Positions 8,751 through 18,100 of a DNA stretch of 64,000 nt are shown piece by piece. The position numbers and the translations under genes are program-made. The stretch comes from Neorhizobium galegae bv. orientalis str. HAMBI 540 (GTDB taxonomy: Bacteria > Pseudomonadota > Alphaproteobacteria > Rhizobiales > Rhizobiaceae). Numbering within the stretch: position 1 is the first letter of the stretch; the number at the start of each line of letters is the position of its first letter. The notes beneath the pieces are model-generated. The model was not told where the DNA came from. It saw only the letters and a program-made list of their open reading frames with translations, and did not search any database. The stretch lies in contig NZ_HG938354.1 of assembly GCF_000731315.1 (NCBI RefSeq), positions 992,001 through 1,056,000 on the forward strand, in the 5' to 3' direction.

Positions 8751-10081
8751 TGCGCCGCAGGTCTACCCCTTCCCTTTGGTGGAAGCTGAGTTGGCAACTC
8801 AGCCTGGTTATCATCGCGGTGGTTACCGCAGTCATCATCGGGCTTTCCATCTATGGTGCCATGATCCTCTCTCCGAACGTTGCCGTGGAGGACAAGATCA
8901 CCGCCGCGTTGGCGGGGGCGGCGGAACGCGATGCGCAAGGACAATTTCAATTGCGCGATATACCGGAACTGAGGTTGCTCAAAACACAGAACAGCGGGCT
9001 TTGGTTTGTTGCGGCCACGACAGACGGTGCTTCGGTATCCTATGGCACCGTCCCCGCGTCCTATGCTGAACTCGCCCATCTGGTGCACCTGTTCGAGGAC
9101 GCAGATATACGAGGGTCCGTCGGTACAAATGAAATTGCATCGGTCGAAAACGTGCAGACTGCCATAGGGGAGGTCCGAATTCTGTTTGGCGGCTTCGCTG
9201 ACAAAGGTTGGCCCGTTCTCGCCCTTCTGGCCGGCACCTACCCGATCTATGTTCCTTTACTCGTTGTCGCCTTGCCTGCGATCTTCCTTGCGGTTCCCCG
9301 AATTGTGCGGCGTGCGCTTGCACGGGTGAGCGATGTCGCTGACAAAGCATCGCAGATCCAACCCCGCCAGCATGGAGCACGCCTGCCGGTGGAGGGTATT
9401 CCCAAAGAAGTTGCTCCGCTGGTGATTGCGTTCAACGGTACGCTGGAGCGGCTCGAGAATGAATTGAAGAAACGCCAGCGCTTCCTGATCGACGCGGCGC
9501 ATGAGCTCAGAACACCGATCGCCATCATGCAGACCCGAATCGACGGGATGCCCGAAGGTCAAGAACGCAGGCGATTGCTGAACGACGTTGCGCGTTTGGC
9601 CGAGACGGCCGAACAGCTGCTCGACTTTGAGCGCAACGACCAGGCGACCGATCTCCATGAAGCGGTCGATCTCGTCGAGATCGCACGGACGGTGGTTGCC
9701 GACCTGGCGCCTCAGGCGATCGCTGCCGGTTACCAGATCTCTTTTCAAAGCGAGGTGGAAAGCGTTGAGCGGCGCGGCAGCCCTTCCGCTCTGCCAAGAG
9801 CGGTCAGCAATCTGGTCCGCAATGCGATCGACCACGGCGGCGATAGGGGAATGATCACCGTTTCGATCTCGGCCGGCGGGCGGATCACCGTGGCCGACGA
9901 AGGGTCAGGCATACCGGCCGAACATCAGGAGCTGGTTTTCGAGCCCTTCTACCGCGTTACCCCCAAAAGCAAGGGCGCAGGGCTTGGTTTGAGCCTGGTG
10001 AAACAGATCGTCGCAAACCATCGGGGACAAGTCAGTCTCCAAAGCGGCTCGACCGGAACGCAGATCGCTATCGATCTCTGA
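8747..10081 (+). CDS. Sensor histidine kinase
   Basis: A 444-residue membrane kinase: first membrane helix at about residues 15-40, a periplasmic sensor segment of about 120 residues without a recognised fold, a second helix at about 165-185, HAMP-like linker, H-box with His252 (DAAHELRTPIA), N-box (NLVRNAIDHG), G1 (VADEGSGIP), F-box (EPFYR) and G2 (GAGLGLSLV). All catalytic boxes are intact. It overlaps the regulator gene by four bases and is its cognate partner. The linked efflux and outer-membrane genes suggest an envelope or drug stress signal, which is inference. Confidence 0.92.
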   Translation: MMRRRSTPSLWWKLSWQLSLVIIAVVTAVIIGLSIYGAMILSPNVAVEDKITAALAGAAERDAQGQFQLRDIPELRLLKTQNSGLWFVAATTDGASVSYGTVPASYAELAHLVHLFEDADIRGSVGTNEIASVENVQTAIGEVRILFGGFADKGWPVLALLAGTYPIYVPLLVVALPAIFLAVPRIVRRALARVSDVADKASQIQPRQHGARLPVEGIPKEVAPLVIAFNGTLERLENELKKRQRFLIDAAHELRTPIAIMQTRIDGMPEGQERRRLLNDVARLAETAEQLLDFERNDQATDLHEAVDLVEIARTVVADLAPQAIAAGYQISFQSEVESVERRGSPSALPRAVSNLVRNAIDHGGDRGMITVSISAGGRITVADEGSGIPAEHQELVFEPFYRVTPKSKGAGLGLSLVKQIVANHRGQVSLQSGSTGTQIAIDL

Positions 10082-10123
10082 CAGACTGCCTGCCGACGGC
10101 GCCCGCCGCTATCCAAAAGCCTT

Positions 10124-10143
10124 GTAATGTTGCGGCAATCCTT
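10124..10143 (+). promoter_or_regulatory. Shared regulon motif, copy 3 (lipoprotein gene)
   Basis: GTAATGTTGCGGCAATCCTT, 46 bases upstream of the GTG start of the lipoprotein gene. Same orientation and similar distance as copies 2 and 4. Confidence 0.7.
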
Positions 10144-10189
10144 GGCCCCCACTGTCATCCCAGAACATCCGTGACGGAGGCCAGAAAGC

Positions 10190-11077
10190 GTGCGCAGCAA
10201 TCCATCCATTCAATCGTTTCCCCGATGTGTCGGCCCTTCACGAATTCTCGCTTTCAGATCTCTGGGTCTCGCTTTGTCTCTGACCCTTGCGGTAAGCGGA
10301 TGCGCTTCGGTACCTCTGAAGGAAGGAGGCACCCTGACCTCCTACGGCAATCTTGGCGCACCGAAAGGAACGCTGGCCAAGAAACGTCTCTACATTGATG
10401 GTGGACATATGGCCACGGTGAAGACCGTCAGCATCGTGCCGACGACGTTCTCCTTCAGCGCTGCCTCCCGCATCAAATCGGAAGCCGACCGCTCGCTGGT
10501 GTCGAACGTTCTGGACCGGGCGCTCTGCGTCGCGCTCAGCGACAAATACCAGATCGTCCCGGCTGGCCAAACGGCGGATTTGACGATCCGATCCGTCGTC
10601 ACCGATATTGTCCCGACGAATAAGGCGATGGCCGGGGTGGCAACCGCCGTAACCGTTGGCACCGGCTTTGTCCTGCCCGTTAGCGTGCCACGCTTGCCCC
10701 TCGGCCTCGGAGGATTGGCCGTCGAAGCGGAGGCTGTCGATGGCGGCGGCATTCAGAGCGCGGCGATGGTGTGGGCCCGCGGCGCAAATTCGATCCAGGA
10801 CAAGCCCCGCGTTTCAGAAGTCGGGGACGCATACGGCCTCGCCTCAAAGTTCGCGTCCGATTTTTCGCGAATGCTCATTTCCGGCAAGGAGCCGAAAGGA
10901 TTGAACATCTCCCTTCCTTCAGGGCAAAGGATGCGGTCCTGGCTCGGCGGAAAACCGAAATATCCGGCGTGTGATGCCTTCGGGCGAGCGCCTGGATTGG
11001 TGGGAGTCGTGGCGGCCAAGTATGGCGCGCCGCCGGAATGGACCGACAAGAAGCCGAGACCGGTCATTACACACTGA
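10190..11077 (+). CDS. DUF3313-like lipoprotein
   Basis: A 295-residue protein with an N-terminal hydrophobic stretch and a lipobox (LAVSGC, Cys about residue 43), so it is probably an outer-membrane-associated or periplasmic lipoprotein. The body resembles DUF3313-type proteins (ATVKTVSIVPTTF, LVSNVLDRALCVALSD, ADLTIRSVVTDIVPTN). Start is a GTG with GGAGG at 10176-10180; the long pre-lipobox stretch leaves open a later start. It has its own copy of the shared motif and lies between the kinase and the MipA-like gene, so it probably belongs to the same regulon. Function unknown. Confidence 0.75.
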   Translation: MRSNPSIQSFPRCVGPSRILAFRSLGLALSLTLAVSGCASVPLKEGGTLTSYGNLGAPKGTLAKKRLYIDGGHMATVKTVSIVPTTFSFSAASRIKSEADRSLVSNVLDRALCVALSDKYQIVPAGQTADLTIRSVVTDIVPTNKAMAGVATAVTVGTGFVLPVSVPRLPLGLGGLAVEAEAVDGGGIQSAAMVWARGANSIQDKPRVSEVGDAYGLASKFASDFSRMLISGKEPKGLNISLPSGQRMRSWLGGKPKYPACDAFGRAPGLVGVVAAKYGAPPEWTDKKPRPVITH

Positions 11078-11320
11078 CATATCATCCAAGTGGCCCGGCA
11101 TGCGCGTCAGCGAAGCCGTTGCACTTTTTACGGAGGAACGGCGGTCGAGCCCTCCAGCGACCGGCGGGCTCCGTAAGGCGGCATGGACGGACGGAGCAAT
11201 GGCCAGCACCCCCAAAGCCTTGCTCCGTTCGTCCGCTGCTCGCCGGCATTCACAGCAGGATTAGTGGCTATCGCTTGGCCTTGGCGCACCGACATTGCCG
11301 GCTGATTTTCATCTCGACTT

Positions 11321-11340
11321 GTAATGCTGCGGCAATTCTT
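11321..11340 (+). promoter_or_regulatory. Shared regulon motif, copy 4 (MipA-like gene)
   Basis: GTAATGCTGCGGCAATTCTT, 66 bases upstream of the start of the MipA/OmpV gene. It is the fourth copy within 3.4 kb and defines the probable regulon. Confidence 0.7.
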
Positions 11341-11406
11341 CAACCGCAACTTCTCCCCGAAACCATACCCCGGTTTCTTTAGCTTTTATAATCAGGAGTT
11401 AATTTG

Positions 11407-12324
11407 GTGAGCCAGCACGATCAACATCATCCGGAAGACCGGCACCGCAATACGGTCTTAAGAGGTGGGGCTTCCGACATCATTCAGCGAAGGTGGACGA
11501 TAAAAATCTCGATCGCGGCATTGGCCGCAGCCTCGGCACTCTTCTCGGTCCCGGCGTTTGCTGCCGACCTTGAAGCAACGGACGTGGCGATTGCCCCTCC
11601 CCAGCAGTTCGATAACGGACGCTACGGCGGCATTCGCGGCAAACTGCATGACTGGAAGGTGACGATCGGCGTCGGAGCAATCTATATGCCCGAATACGAA
11701 GGATCCGATGAATTCGAGGTGCAGCCGTTTCCGCTTATCTCCGCCCAATTTGGGGAGCGCGTGCACCTCGATACCAGTGGCCTCACTGTCGATCTTTTCG
11801 AAACAAACGGTTTCAGGTTAGGTGTTACCGGTGGCGTCGAGATGGGGCGCAAGGAGGACGACTCGGACTATCTGCGCGGCCTGGGCGACATCGACATGGG
11901 CGGCGTCATCGGAGGGATCGTCAGCTATGACGTCGGTCCATTCGGGGTCTACGCCAAGTTGGACAGGACCATAGGCGGCAGCGAGGGACTGACCGGCACT
12001 TTCGGCGCGAAAGTTTCCCATCGCTACGAACGGTTCATCTTCTCCGCCGATGTGTCCGGCACATGGGCCGACGACAAGCACATGGAGTCGTATTTCGGGG
12101 TGACGTCGATCCAGTCAGCTCGGTCCGGCCTGGCGGAATACGAAGCGAAGGCGGGGATCAAGCGCGTCGATCTCAAGGGCTCGATCACCTACATGATGAC
12201 CGAGAACTGGAGCGTCACGGGCGCCGGCGGGGCCGGCTTCCTGCTCGGGGATGCCAAGGACAGCCCGATCGTCAAGGACGACGTTCAACCCTTTGCAATG
12301 CTGGCAGTCGGATACAAGTTCTAA
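11407..12324 (+). CDS. MipA/OmpV family outer-membrane protein
   Basis: About 305 residues: a signal peptide after a charged leader (hydrophobic IAALAAASALF, cleavage near AFAA), then a beta-barrel with the family hallmarks VTIGVGAIYMPEYEGSDEF and a C-terminal aromatic ending (AVGYKF), typical of outer-membrane barrels. AGGAG at 11394-11398 fits a GTG at 11407; a TTG at 11404 in the same frame is the alternative. MipA/OmpV proteins act as scaffolding or adhesion-type envelope proteins; some respond to antimicrobials. It closes the two-component/efflux cluster and is followed by a strong terminator. Confidence 0.87.
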   Translation: MSQHDQHHPEDRHRNTVLRGGASDIIQRRWTIKISIAALAAASALFSVPAFAADLEATDVAIAPPQQFDNGRYGGIRGKLHDWKVTIGVGAIYMPEYEGSDEFEVQPFPLISAQFGERVHLDTSGLTVDLFETNGFRLGVTGGVEMGRKEDDSDYLRGLGDIDMGGVIGGIVSYDVGPFGVYAKLDRTIGGSEGLTGTFGAKVSHRYERFIFSADVSGTWADDKHMESYFGVTSIQSARSGLAEYEAKAGIKRVDLKGSITYMMTENWSVTGAGGAGFLLGDAKDSPIVKDDVQPFAMLAVGYKF

Positions 12325-12340
12325 AAGCGAGTAAAATCGT

Positions 12341-12369
12341 GCGGCAGCTGTGACGGCTGCCGCCCTTTT
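12341..12369 (+). terminator. Rho-independent terminator
   Basis: Stem GCGGCAGC (12341-12348) / GCTGCCGC (12356-12363) with a 7-base loop and a CCTTTT tail, 16 bases after the MipA-like stop. Confidence 0.85.
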
Positions 12370-12426
12370 GCGGCAATTTCGTGAGCGAGGGCGAACCGGC
12401 CCGCTCGATATCGTTCGGACTGCAGC

Positions 12427-13149
12427 TCAGGTCATGGTGGCTTGCAGGGCAACCGTAGGCGCCGCTGGCTGAGTCTTGCCGTTCGCCCGCAGGTATGGTT
12501 TCGCGAAATGCCGCTCGAGCTTCGCGCCCAAGGCAGATATCGACCAGCAGAGAGCGAAATACACGATCAGAATGGAACCATAGACCAGATAGGCCGGGCT
12601 TCCTCCACGCGCGATGGTCGTCTGCTCGATCAGGATCTGCGCCGAGCGCAGCAGTTCGTTGACACCGAGGACCGCACCGAGAGAACTCGCCTGGGTGAGG
12701 CTGGTGATAAGGCTGACGTAAGGGGGCAGAATGACCGGCATCGCCTGCGGGAGGATGACCAGAAACAGTCCTTTCCAGCCGCGCAGGCCGGATGACAGCG
12801 CCGCTTCCCGCTGGCCGCTCGGTACGGACAGCAGGCCGGCACGAATAATATGCGCGCCGTTCGCCCCGCCCCAGACCGACACGCTGAGTGCGCTCGACCA
12901 GAACGGATTGAACGACAGCCCCGCATGCGGCAGCACGAAATAGACCATCAGCACCGTGACCATCAGCGGAATGTCGCGAAGGCATTCGACGAGACCGTAG
13001 ACAGGTCGTCTCAACCATGCCGATTGGGCGGAAAGACCGGCTGCGAAGATCACCGCGAAAAACGTGCCGCCTGCGATCATGACCGCCGAGAGAAACAGGG
13101 TATTCAAGAGACCGTCCAACAGGAAGGACTGGAATTCCAGAAGCAGCAT
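12427..13149 (-). CDS. Polar amino-acid ABC transporter permease
   Basis: A 240-residue membrane protein of the HisM/GlnP family with several membrane helices and the cytoplasmic EAA-type loop (REAALSSGLRGWKGLFLVILPQA) that contacts the ATPase. It is the second of two permeases, three bases after the first, and the last gene of the transporter operon. With its partner it forms the inner-membrane channel for amino-acid import. Confidence 0.9.
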   Translation of the reverse strand: MLLLEFQSFLLDGLLNTLFLSAVMIAGGTFFAVIFAAGLSAQSAWLRRPVYGLVECLRDIPLMVTVLMVYFVLPHAGLSFNPFWSSALSVSVWGGANGAHIIRAGLLSVPSGQREAALSSGLRGWKGLFLVILPQAMPVILPPYVSLITSLTQASSLGAVLGVNELLRSAQILIEQTTIARGGSPAYLVYGSILIVYFALCWSISALGAKLERHFAKPYLRANGKTQPAAPTVALQATMT

Positions 13150-13152
13150 CGT

Positions 13153-13821
13153 CTACCTCCCGCCGAAAGGTCGGCTGAGACGCCGTTCGACCATGTAGCC
13201 GAGGCCAGAGATGGTGAAGACGCAGAGCAGATAAATCACGCAAATCGAAGCGAACATCTCGATCGCCCGGAAATCGTAGGCGATCCGGTCGACAGCGACA
13301 AAAGTCAGCTCCACCAGGCCGATCGCCTGCAGGTATGCGGAATTCTTCACCGTAGCCACGATCGTATTCATAGCCGACGGCAGAGCGGCGCGGGTTGCCA
13401 GAGGCAGGATGACAAACACCGAATGTTGCCATCGTTTGAGACCGAGCGACGCCGACGCATCATGCATTCCTCTGCCGACAGCCGCGAGACCGGCCCGGAA
13501 ATTTTCGATCTGAAAGGCACTTGCCCAGGCCGTCAGCGCAATGACTCCGGACCAGAAGATGCTGAACCGCATCCCCAGGCTCGGAAGGCCATAGAATATG
13601 AAGAAGATCTGCACGAGGTAAGGCGTGCCTCGGATGAATTCGACATAGGCCGTGACAGCATATTGCAGCGGTTTGACCCCGCTTGTCCGCAAAACCGCGC
13701 CTAACAGGCCGATAAGGCAAGACAGGAATATTGCGAGAAAGCTGACGATCAGCGTCATTTTGAGGCCGGTCATCAGATCCGGCAGGGCCTCGAGAATATA
13801 AGCAAAATCCATGGCCGTCAT
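13153..13821 (-). CDS. Polar amino-acid ABC transporter permease
   Basis: A 222-residue permease of the same family, with helices and an EAA-like loop (GMHDASASLGLKRWQHSVFVILPLA). PYLVQIFFIFYGLPSLG is a typical HisQ/GlnP segment. It forms a heterodimeric channel with the next permease. It sits about 60 bases after the binding-protein gene in the same operon. Confidence 0.9.
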   Translation of the reverse strand: MTAMDFAYILEALPDLMTGLKMTLIVSFLAIFLSCLIGLLGAVLRTSGVKPLQYAVTAYVEFIRGTPYLVQIFFIFYGLPSLGMRFSIFWSGVIALTAWASAFQIENFRAGLAAVGRGMHDASASLGLKRWQHSVFVILPLATRAALPSAMNTIVATVKNSAYLQAIGLVELTFVAVDRIAYDFRAIEMFASICVIYLLCVFTISGLGYMVERRLSRPFGGR

Positions 13822-13882
13822 CCTGCTCGAAAATACCGGTGAACATGGGGTCCTGACGGTCGAACCGTCAGGACCAGGTCGT

Positions 13883-14728
13883 TCACTTTGCGGCTGGCGG
13901 ATCCGTTTCGAAGGATTTTACCATTTCCGCCGCGACAATCGGATCCTTGACGAAGGTCGGCACCGTCTTCGAGTAAAATTTCTCGTTCTTCAGTTTCTTG
14001 AGGACGCCATTGACGAAAGCCTTGAGCTCGTCTTCCCCCTTGCGGACGCCGACGCCATTGAAGCCGAGATCGACGGGCTCTTCCAGCGTGCGGAATTCAG
14101 GATAGTTGGCCGCAAGCGTCGCGATGGTGATCGCATCGCCCACATATCCGTCGGCACGACCCTGCTGCAGGGCCTGCAGATTGTCGGCATTGGTGTTGAG
14201 TTGGACGAATTCCAGGCTCGGAATGCGTTCCTTCAGCCACTTCAGCTGCGACCCGCCCTTGATGATGAGCATCGACTTGCCGTCGAGGTCGGCCAGCTTC
14301 TGAACCTTGCTGTCCTTCGGCACGATCACCCGGCTGCTGCCCCAGTAGTAAATATCGGAGTAATCGATCACCTGTTCGCGAGACGGAGTCTTGCCGAGCG
14401 TGGCAATGATCAGGTCGATCTTCCCACTGGTCAGGGAAGGAATGCGGGCGTCCGTCGCCACGCAGCTCAGTTCCGCCTTTTCGGCGGCCCCGAAGGCGGC
14501 AATGCCGATCTGCTTTGCCATTTCGATCTCGATGCCGGCCGGCTTGCCGTCGGTGCCGGATGCTCCAAATGGAGGAGAATCGCATTTGACGCCGATCCGG
14601 ACCACGCCGGCGTCCTTGATCGCCTTCGGCAGGGCCTGAGCCGAGGCGGACAGCGCCGGAACCACGAAGGCGGCAAGGGTGCCGAGCGCTATGGCCGAAC
14701 GGCGAAGCATGCTGATGGATATGTACAT
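13883..14728 (-). CDS. Family 3 amino-acid-binding periplasmic protein
   Basis: A 281-residue extracellular solute-binding protein: signal peptide (hydrophobic to about residue 30, cleavage after ASA), then VVRIGVKCDSPPFG, GIEIEMAKQI and DARIPSLTSGKIDLIIATLGKTPSR, the ligand-pocket signature of family 3. It captures a polar amino acid or opine-like compound and delivers it to the two permeases. An internal ATG seven codons downstream would give a more typical signal peptide. The exact ligand cannot be read from sequence. Confidence 0.9.
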   Translation of the reverse strand: MYISISMLRRSAIALGTLAAFVVPALSASAQALPKAIKDAGVVRIGVKCDSPPFGASGTDGKPAGIEIEMAKQIGIAAFGAAEKAELSCVATDARIPSLTSGKIDLIIATLGKTPSREQVIDYSDIYYWGSSRVIVPKDSKVQKLADLDGKSMLIIKGGSQLKWLKERIPSLEFVQLNTNADNLQALQQGRADGYVGDAITIATLAANYPEFRTLEEPVDLGFNGVGVRKGEDELKAFVNGVLKKLKNEKFYSKTVPTFVKDPIVAAEMVKSFETDPPAAK

Positions 14729-14824
14729 GGCTGTTGTTCCCTTTGTATCATTGTTTTGTCCACCGAACGTTTTCCCGTCCGTATGCTTTTTGCCGCAAAC
14801 CGCGCCGGCTGCAGAAATAACCTG

Positions 14825-15595
14825 CTAGTGCAGTATCTGGTTGAGAAACGCCTTAGTCCGGCTTTCCCGTGGATTGCTGAAGAACTCCTCCGGAGGCGCG
14901 GTTTCGACGATCCGTCCCGCATCCATGAAAACGACCCTGTCCGCCACCTGCCGCGCGAAACCCATTTCATGCGTGACGCACACCATGGTCATGCCGTCGC
15001 TCGCCAGCTGCGCCATCGTGTCCAGCACCTCGCGCACGAGTTCCGGATCGAGTGCCGAGGTCGGTTCATCGAACAGCATGATCTTCGGGTTCATGCAGAG
15101 CGATCGGGCGATCGCCGCGCGCTGCTGTTGTCCGCCCGACAGCTGGCTTGGATAAAAATCGGCTTTGTCGGGAATTCGCACCCGTTCCAGATAGGCGCGC
15201 GCCACAGCCTCAGCATCCTTTCTCCCAACGCCCTTTACCCAGCGGGGAGCCAGCGTGCAGTTCTCGAGCACGGTAAGATGCGGATAGAGATTGAAGTTCT
15301 GAAACACCATGCCGACATCCTGCCGGACGCGGTCGATGATCTTCCTATTGTCGGTCAGCTCCGTCCCGTTGACGATGATACGGCCCTTCTGGTGCCTTTC
15401 CAGATAGTTGATGCAGCGGATCATGGTGGACTTGCCAGAACCCGAGGGACCGCAAACCACCACTTTTTCGCCACGCCTGACGGTGAGGTTGACGTCATGC
15501 AACACCTGGAGGATGGAAAACCATTTGTCGACGCCGGACAATTCGACGGCAATTTCCGGATCGGTCATCTCCGAAGTCTTCTCCTTCGCCGTCAT
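14825..15595 (-). CDS. Polar amino-acid ABC transporter ATP-binding protein
   Basis: A 256-residue ATPase with Walker [11 protein letters not shown]-loop ([15 protein letters not shown]), signature [15 protein letters not shown], Walker [15 protein letters not shown] and H-loop VTHEMGFA. The closest family type is GlnQ/HisP. It powers import by the two permeases downstream and is the second gene after the FAD oxidase. Confidence 0.93.
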   Translation of the reverse strand: MTAKEKTSEMTDPEIAVELSGVDKWFSILQVLHDVNLTVRRGEKVVVCGPSGSGKSTMIRCINYLERHQKGRIIVNGTELTDNRKIIDRVRQDVGMVFQNFNLYPHLTVLENCTLAPRWVKGVGRKDAEAVARAYLERVRIPDKADFYPSQLSGGQQQRAAIARSLCMNPKIMLFDEPTSALDPELVREVLDTMAQLASDGMTMVCVTHEMGFARQVADRVVFMDAGRIVETAPPEEFFSNPRESRTKAFLNQILH

Positions 15596-15621
15596 CTACG
15601 ATCTCCTCCCGAACGCTCGGC

Positions 15622-16776
15622 TTACGAGGCCAAAGCCTGACTTTTCTGCGCGAAACGGGCCGGCCGGAAATTTGCAAGCAGAGAACTCATCTCACCGGTC
15701 ACGATTTCGCGGGCGATGAGCTCACCGGTAATCAGCCCCAGTGTCGCGCCGCTATGGCTGAAGGCGACAAAATAGCCCGGGATGTCCTCGAGCGGGCCGA
15801 TCACCGATTCCCCGTCGCCCGGCACGGGCTTCGGTCCGCAATGATAGCTTTCCAATTCCAGCGCGGGGTTGCCTTCGAGCACGTTCGAGGCTTCCGAAAG
15901 AAGGCGACGAAGCGTCTCATCCTTCACCGCGTAAGTCCCATCGGAGCCACGATTGAGTTCTTCCTCCGACCATGCGGAATCGCAGACGACCGCGCCGTCC
16001 GGCGTGGGGCGCAGCGCCACGTTCGGTGTATTGAGAACCGCGCGGACTGCGGGCCTGAAAGGCTTCGATTTGACAAGAAGCGCGATCGGCGTGTCATCGG
16101 CAATGATATGGCCTGCCTGTTTTGCCATCTCAGGCACGGCCGCACCGGTGGCGACGAGAACCACATCCGCCTCTATATGCGTGCCGTTTGCGGTCGAGAC
16201 CCCGGCTACACGTCCGGCTTTGATATTGACGATGGCTTTGCCGGCATGGGTTACCACCTGGCCGCCGAGGGTTTTGAATTCCTGCACCAAGATGTCGATC
16301 AGGGAAGGTAGATCCACCCAGCCCTCACCCGGATTGAAAATCGCGCCCTGACGCGAAATCGCGGCCGCATTGATGCCGGGCGTGACCTTCGCCACGTCTG
16401 CTGCGTCAAGAAGCTGGCAGTCATAACCCATCGCCTGTTCGTGAGCGTAGGCTTCCGCAATCCGGTTCGACGCGTCGTCCGCATCCCATGTCAGGCCACC
16501 GCCGAAGCGAAGCCAGGCAGCTCCTTCATTGCGGCTTGCCAGCGTCCGGTAGCGATCGATGCCGATAACCCGAAGACGGTGATATTCGGCGGAGCGGAAA
16601 CGTGCCGAATTGAGCCATGCGAGGGACCGACCGGACGCGCCGCTGGCGAGCGCCCCTTCCGTGACAAGAGTGACGTGCACGCCCAGCCGGGCCAGATGAA
16701 CCGCCGAGGAAACACCAAAAATTCCGCCACCGATGACGGCGACCCGCTTGCTTGAGGATGGGGCTGTCAAATGCAT
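15622..16776 (-). CDS. FAD-dependent amino-acid oxidase/dehydrogenase (DadA-like)
   Basis: A 384-residue DAO-family flavoprotein: dinucleotide-binding motif VAVIGGGIFGVSSA near residue 12, SGASGRSLAWLNSAR in the FAD-binding region, and a C-terminal FSHSGATLGLITGELIA closing segment. Such enzymes oxidise amino acids, sarcosine-type or D-amino acids. It is the first gene of the operon with the amino-acid ABC transporter, so it probably degrades what the transporter imports. The operon is divergent from a LacI-family gene with operator-like dyads between them. Confidence 0.85.
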   Translation of the reverse strand: MHLTAPSSSKRVAVIGGGIFGVSSAVHLARLGVHVTLVTEGALASGASGRSLAWLNSARFRSAEYHRLRVIGIDRYRTLASRNEGAAWLRFGGGLTWDADDASNRIAEAYAHEQAMGYDCQLLDAADVAKVTPGINAAAISRQGAIFNPGEGWVDLPSLIDILVQEFKTLGGQVVTHAGKAIVNIKAGRVAGVSTANGTHIEADVVLVATGAAVPEMAKQAGHIIADDTPIALLVKSKPFRPAVRAVLNTPNVALRPTPDGAVVCDSAWSEEELNRGSDGTYAVKDETLRRLLSEASNVLEGNPALELESYHCGPKPVPGDGESVIGPLEDIPGYFVAFSHSGATLGLITGELIAREIVTGEMSSLLANFRPARFAQKSQALAS

Positions 16777-16843
16777 GTTCCTTCGTCTTTGATTGTCGTA
16801 GGGCTTTGTCCATCCAAGGCGGAAAAGCGCCCGTATTTCCCAA

Positions 16844-16879
16844 TGAGACCGGTATCAACCGTATTTGAGACCGGTCTCA
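16844..16879. promoter_or_regulatory. Paired LacI-type operator dyads
   Basis: A perfect 14-bp palindrome, TGAGACCGGTCTCA (16866-16879), and a one-mismatch partner, TGAGACCGGTATCA (16844-16857), with centres 22 bases apart, about two helical turns. They lie between the divergent FAD oxidase and LacI-family genes. The central CG is typical of LacI-family operators, so the adjacent repressor probably binds here and controls both directions. Confidence 0.75.
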
Positions 16880-16937
16880 CATGTCAATGGTGTGATTTTC
16901 TTGACGCCATTTTTTTCTCAGCCTATGTCACGGACCC

Positions 16938-18056
16938 ATGATGAAGAGAACGGCGTCAAAGCGGCTGGTAACCATCTCGGACGTTGCACAGAGCGCGGGT
17001 GTGTCCAAGGCGACGGCCGCACGTGTTCTGGGCAGCTACGGCACGGCAAGCCCTGTCGTGAAGGAGAAGGTTCGCGAAGCCGCAAAGAGGCTCGGTTATC
17101 AGGCCAACGAGCTTGCGCGCAGTATGACGACTGGAAAGTCGAAGACGATCGGCGTCGTCGTCGGCGATATCGAAAACCCGTATTTCGGTCAGGCCGTGCG
17201 CGGGATCAGCGATGCGGCGCACGCCGCCGGATTCGATGTCATCCTGTCCAATTCCGGCGAGGATGCCGCCAAGGAAAAGGCGGCCGTACGCGTGCTGATG
17301 GGTAAGCGGGTGGACGGATTGATCGTTACTCCAGCTTCGGTATTCGAGACCCAGCACCTGCACGAGGTCCTGCGATCCGGTCGACCCCTCGTCCTTCTGG
17401 ACCGGACTATCCCGGATCTTGCGGTCGATGCCGTCGTCACGGACGACCGGCATGCAGCCGAGGCCGCTACCCGAGCCCTGATCGAGGCCGGCCATCGCCG
17501 TATCGCCTACATCTCTGCCACGGAATCGGACGACCCGATCTACCGGGGACCGCACCAGATCAATCTGAGCACGGTGATGGAGAGAATAGAGGGCGTTGTT
17601 GCGGCAAGCCGTTTGGCCGGCATCGAGCATCCTGAACGTTATATCCGGCTCGGTGCCCATCGCCGCGGTATGGGTGACAAGATCATTGCCGAATTGCTTC
17701 AGGGCGCCGACAGGCCGACTGCCATACTAGCGTCTGATACCGTGGTGGCGCTTGAAGTGTTCAAAACCCTTCGCAGGCTGGGAATGTCCATCCCCGGCGA
17801 TTTGTCGCTTGTCGCCTTCCACGATGCCGACTGGACAAGCGTGACCAGCCCACCGATTACGGTTATCGCCCAGCCGGTCTACGAGCTGGGATTTGAAAGC
17901 GCGCAGATCCTTGTTCGGCGGATTACCGGTATGGGCGATACGCCGCGCTGCCGGGTGCTTGCAACCACACTCATCAAGCGACAATCGATAGGGGCTCCGC
18001 CCGCGCATGAGGATAGCGGCGCGGTTCTCCAGGACGATGCCGCGAAAATCGGTTGA
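16938..18056 (+). CDS. LacI-family transcriptional regulator
   Basis: A 372-residue regulator: N-terminal helix-turn-helix (VTISDVAQSAGVSKATAARVL) with hinge (ANELARSMTTG), then a periplasmic-binding-protein-like effector domain starting KTIGVVVGDIENPYFGQAV. It is divergent from the amino-acid oxidase/ABC operon and faces two palindromic operator sites. It probably represses that operon until a catabolic substrate binds. The ATG at 16938 is followed by a second ATG; either may start translation. Confidence 0.9.
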   Translation: MMKRTASKRLVTISDVAQSAGVSKATAARVLGSYGTASPVVKEKVREAAKRLGYQANELARSMTTGKSKTIGVVVGDIENPYFGQAVRGISDAAHAAGFDVILSNSGEDAAKEKAAVRVLMGKRVDGLIVTPASVFETQHLHEVLRSGRPLVLLDRTIPDLAVDAVVTDDRHAAEAATRALIEAGHRRIAYISATESDDPIYRGPHQINLSTVMERIEGVVAASRLAGIEHPERYIRLGAHRRGMGDKIIAELLQGADRPTAILASDTVVALEVFKTLRRLGMSIPGDLSLVAFHDADWTSVTSPPITVIAQPVYELGFESAQILVRRITGMGDTPRCRVLATTLIKRQSIGAPPAHEDSGAVLQDDAAKIG

Positions 18057-18100
18057 TGCACGTCGCCGTCATTGCCGTTCATTTCAGCGCTGCAAGCTGA

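Noticed and set aside
12272..13432. A 386-codon minus-strand open frame
   Set aside because: It is an out-of-frame shadow of the two permease genes, with Arg/Pro-rich composition and no family motif.
13811..15640. A 609-codon plus-strand open frame
   Set aside because: It lies antisense to the permease, binding-protein and ATPase genes, all of which carry strong family motifs. It has no recognisable domain; long antisense frames are common in high-GC DNA.
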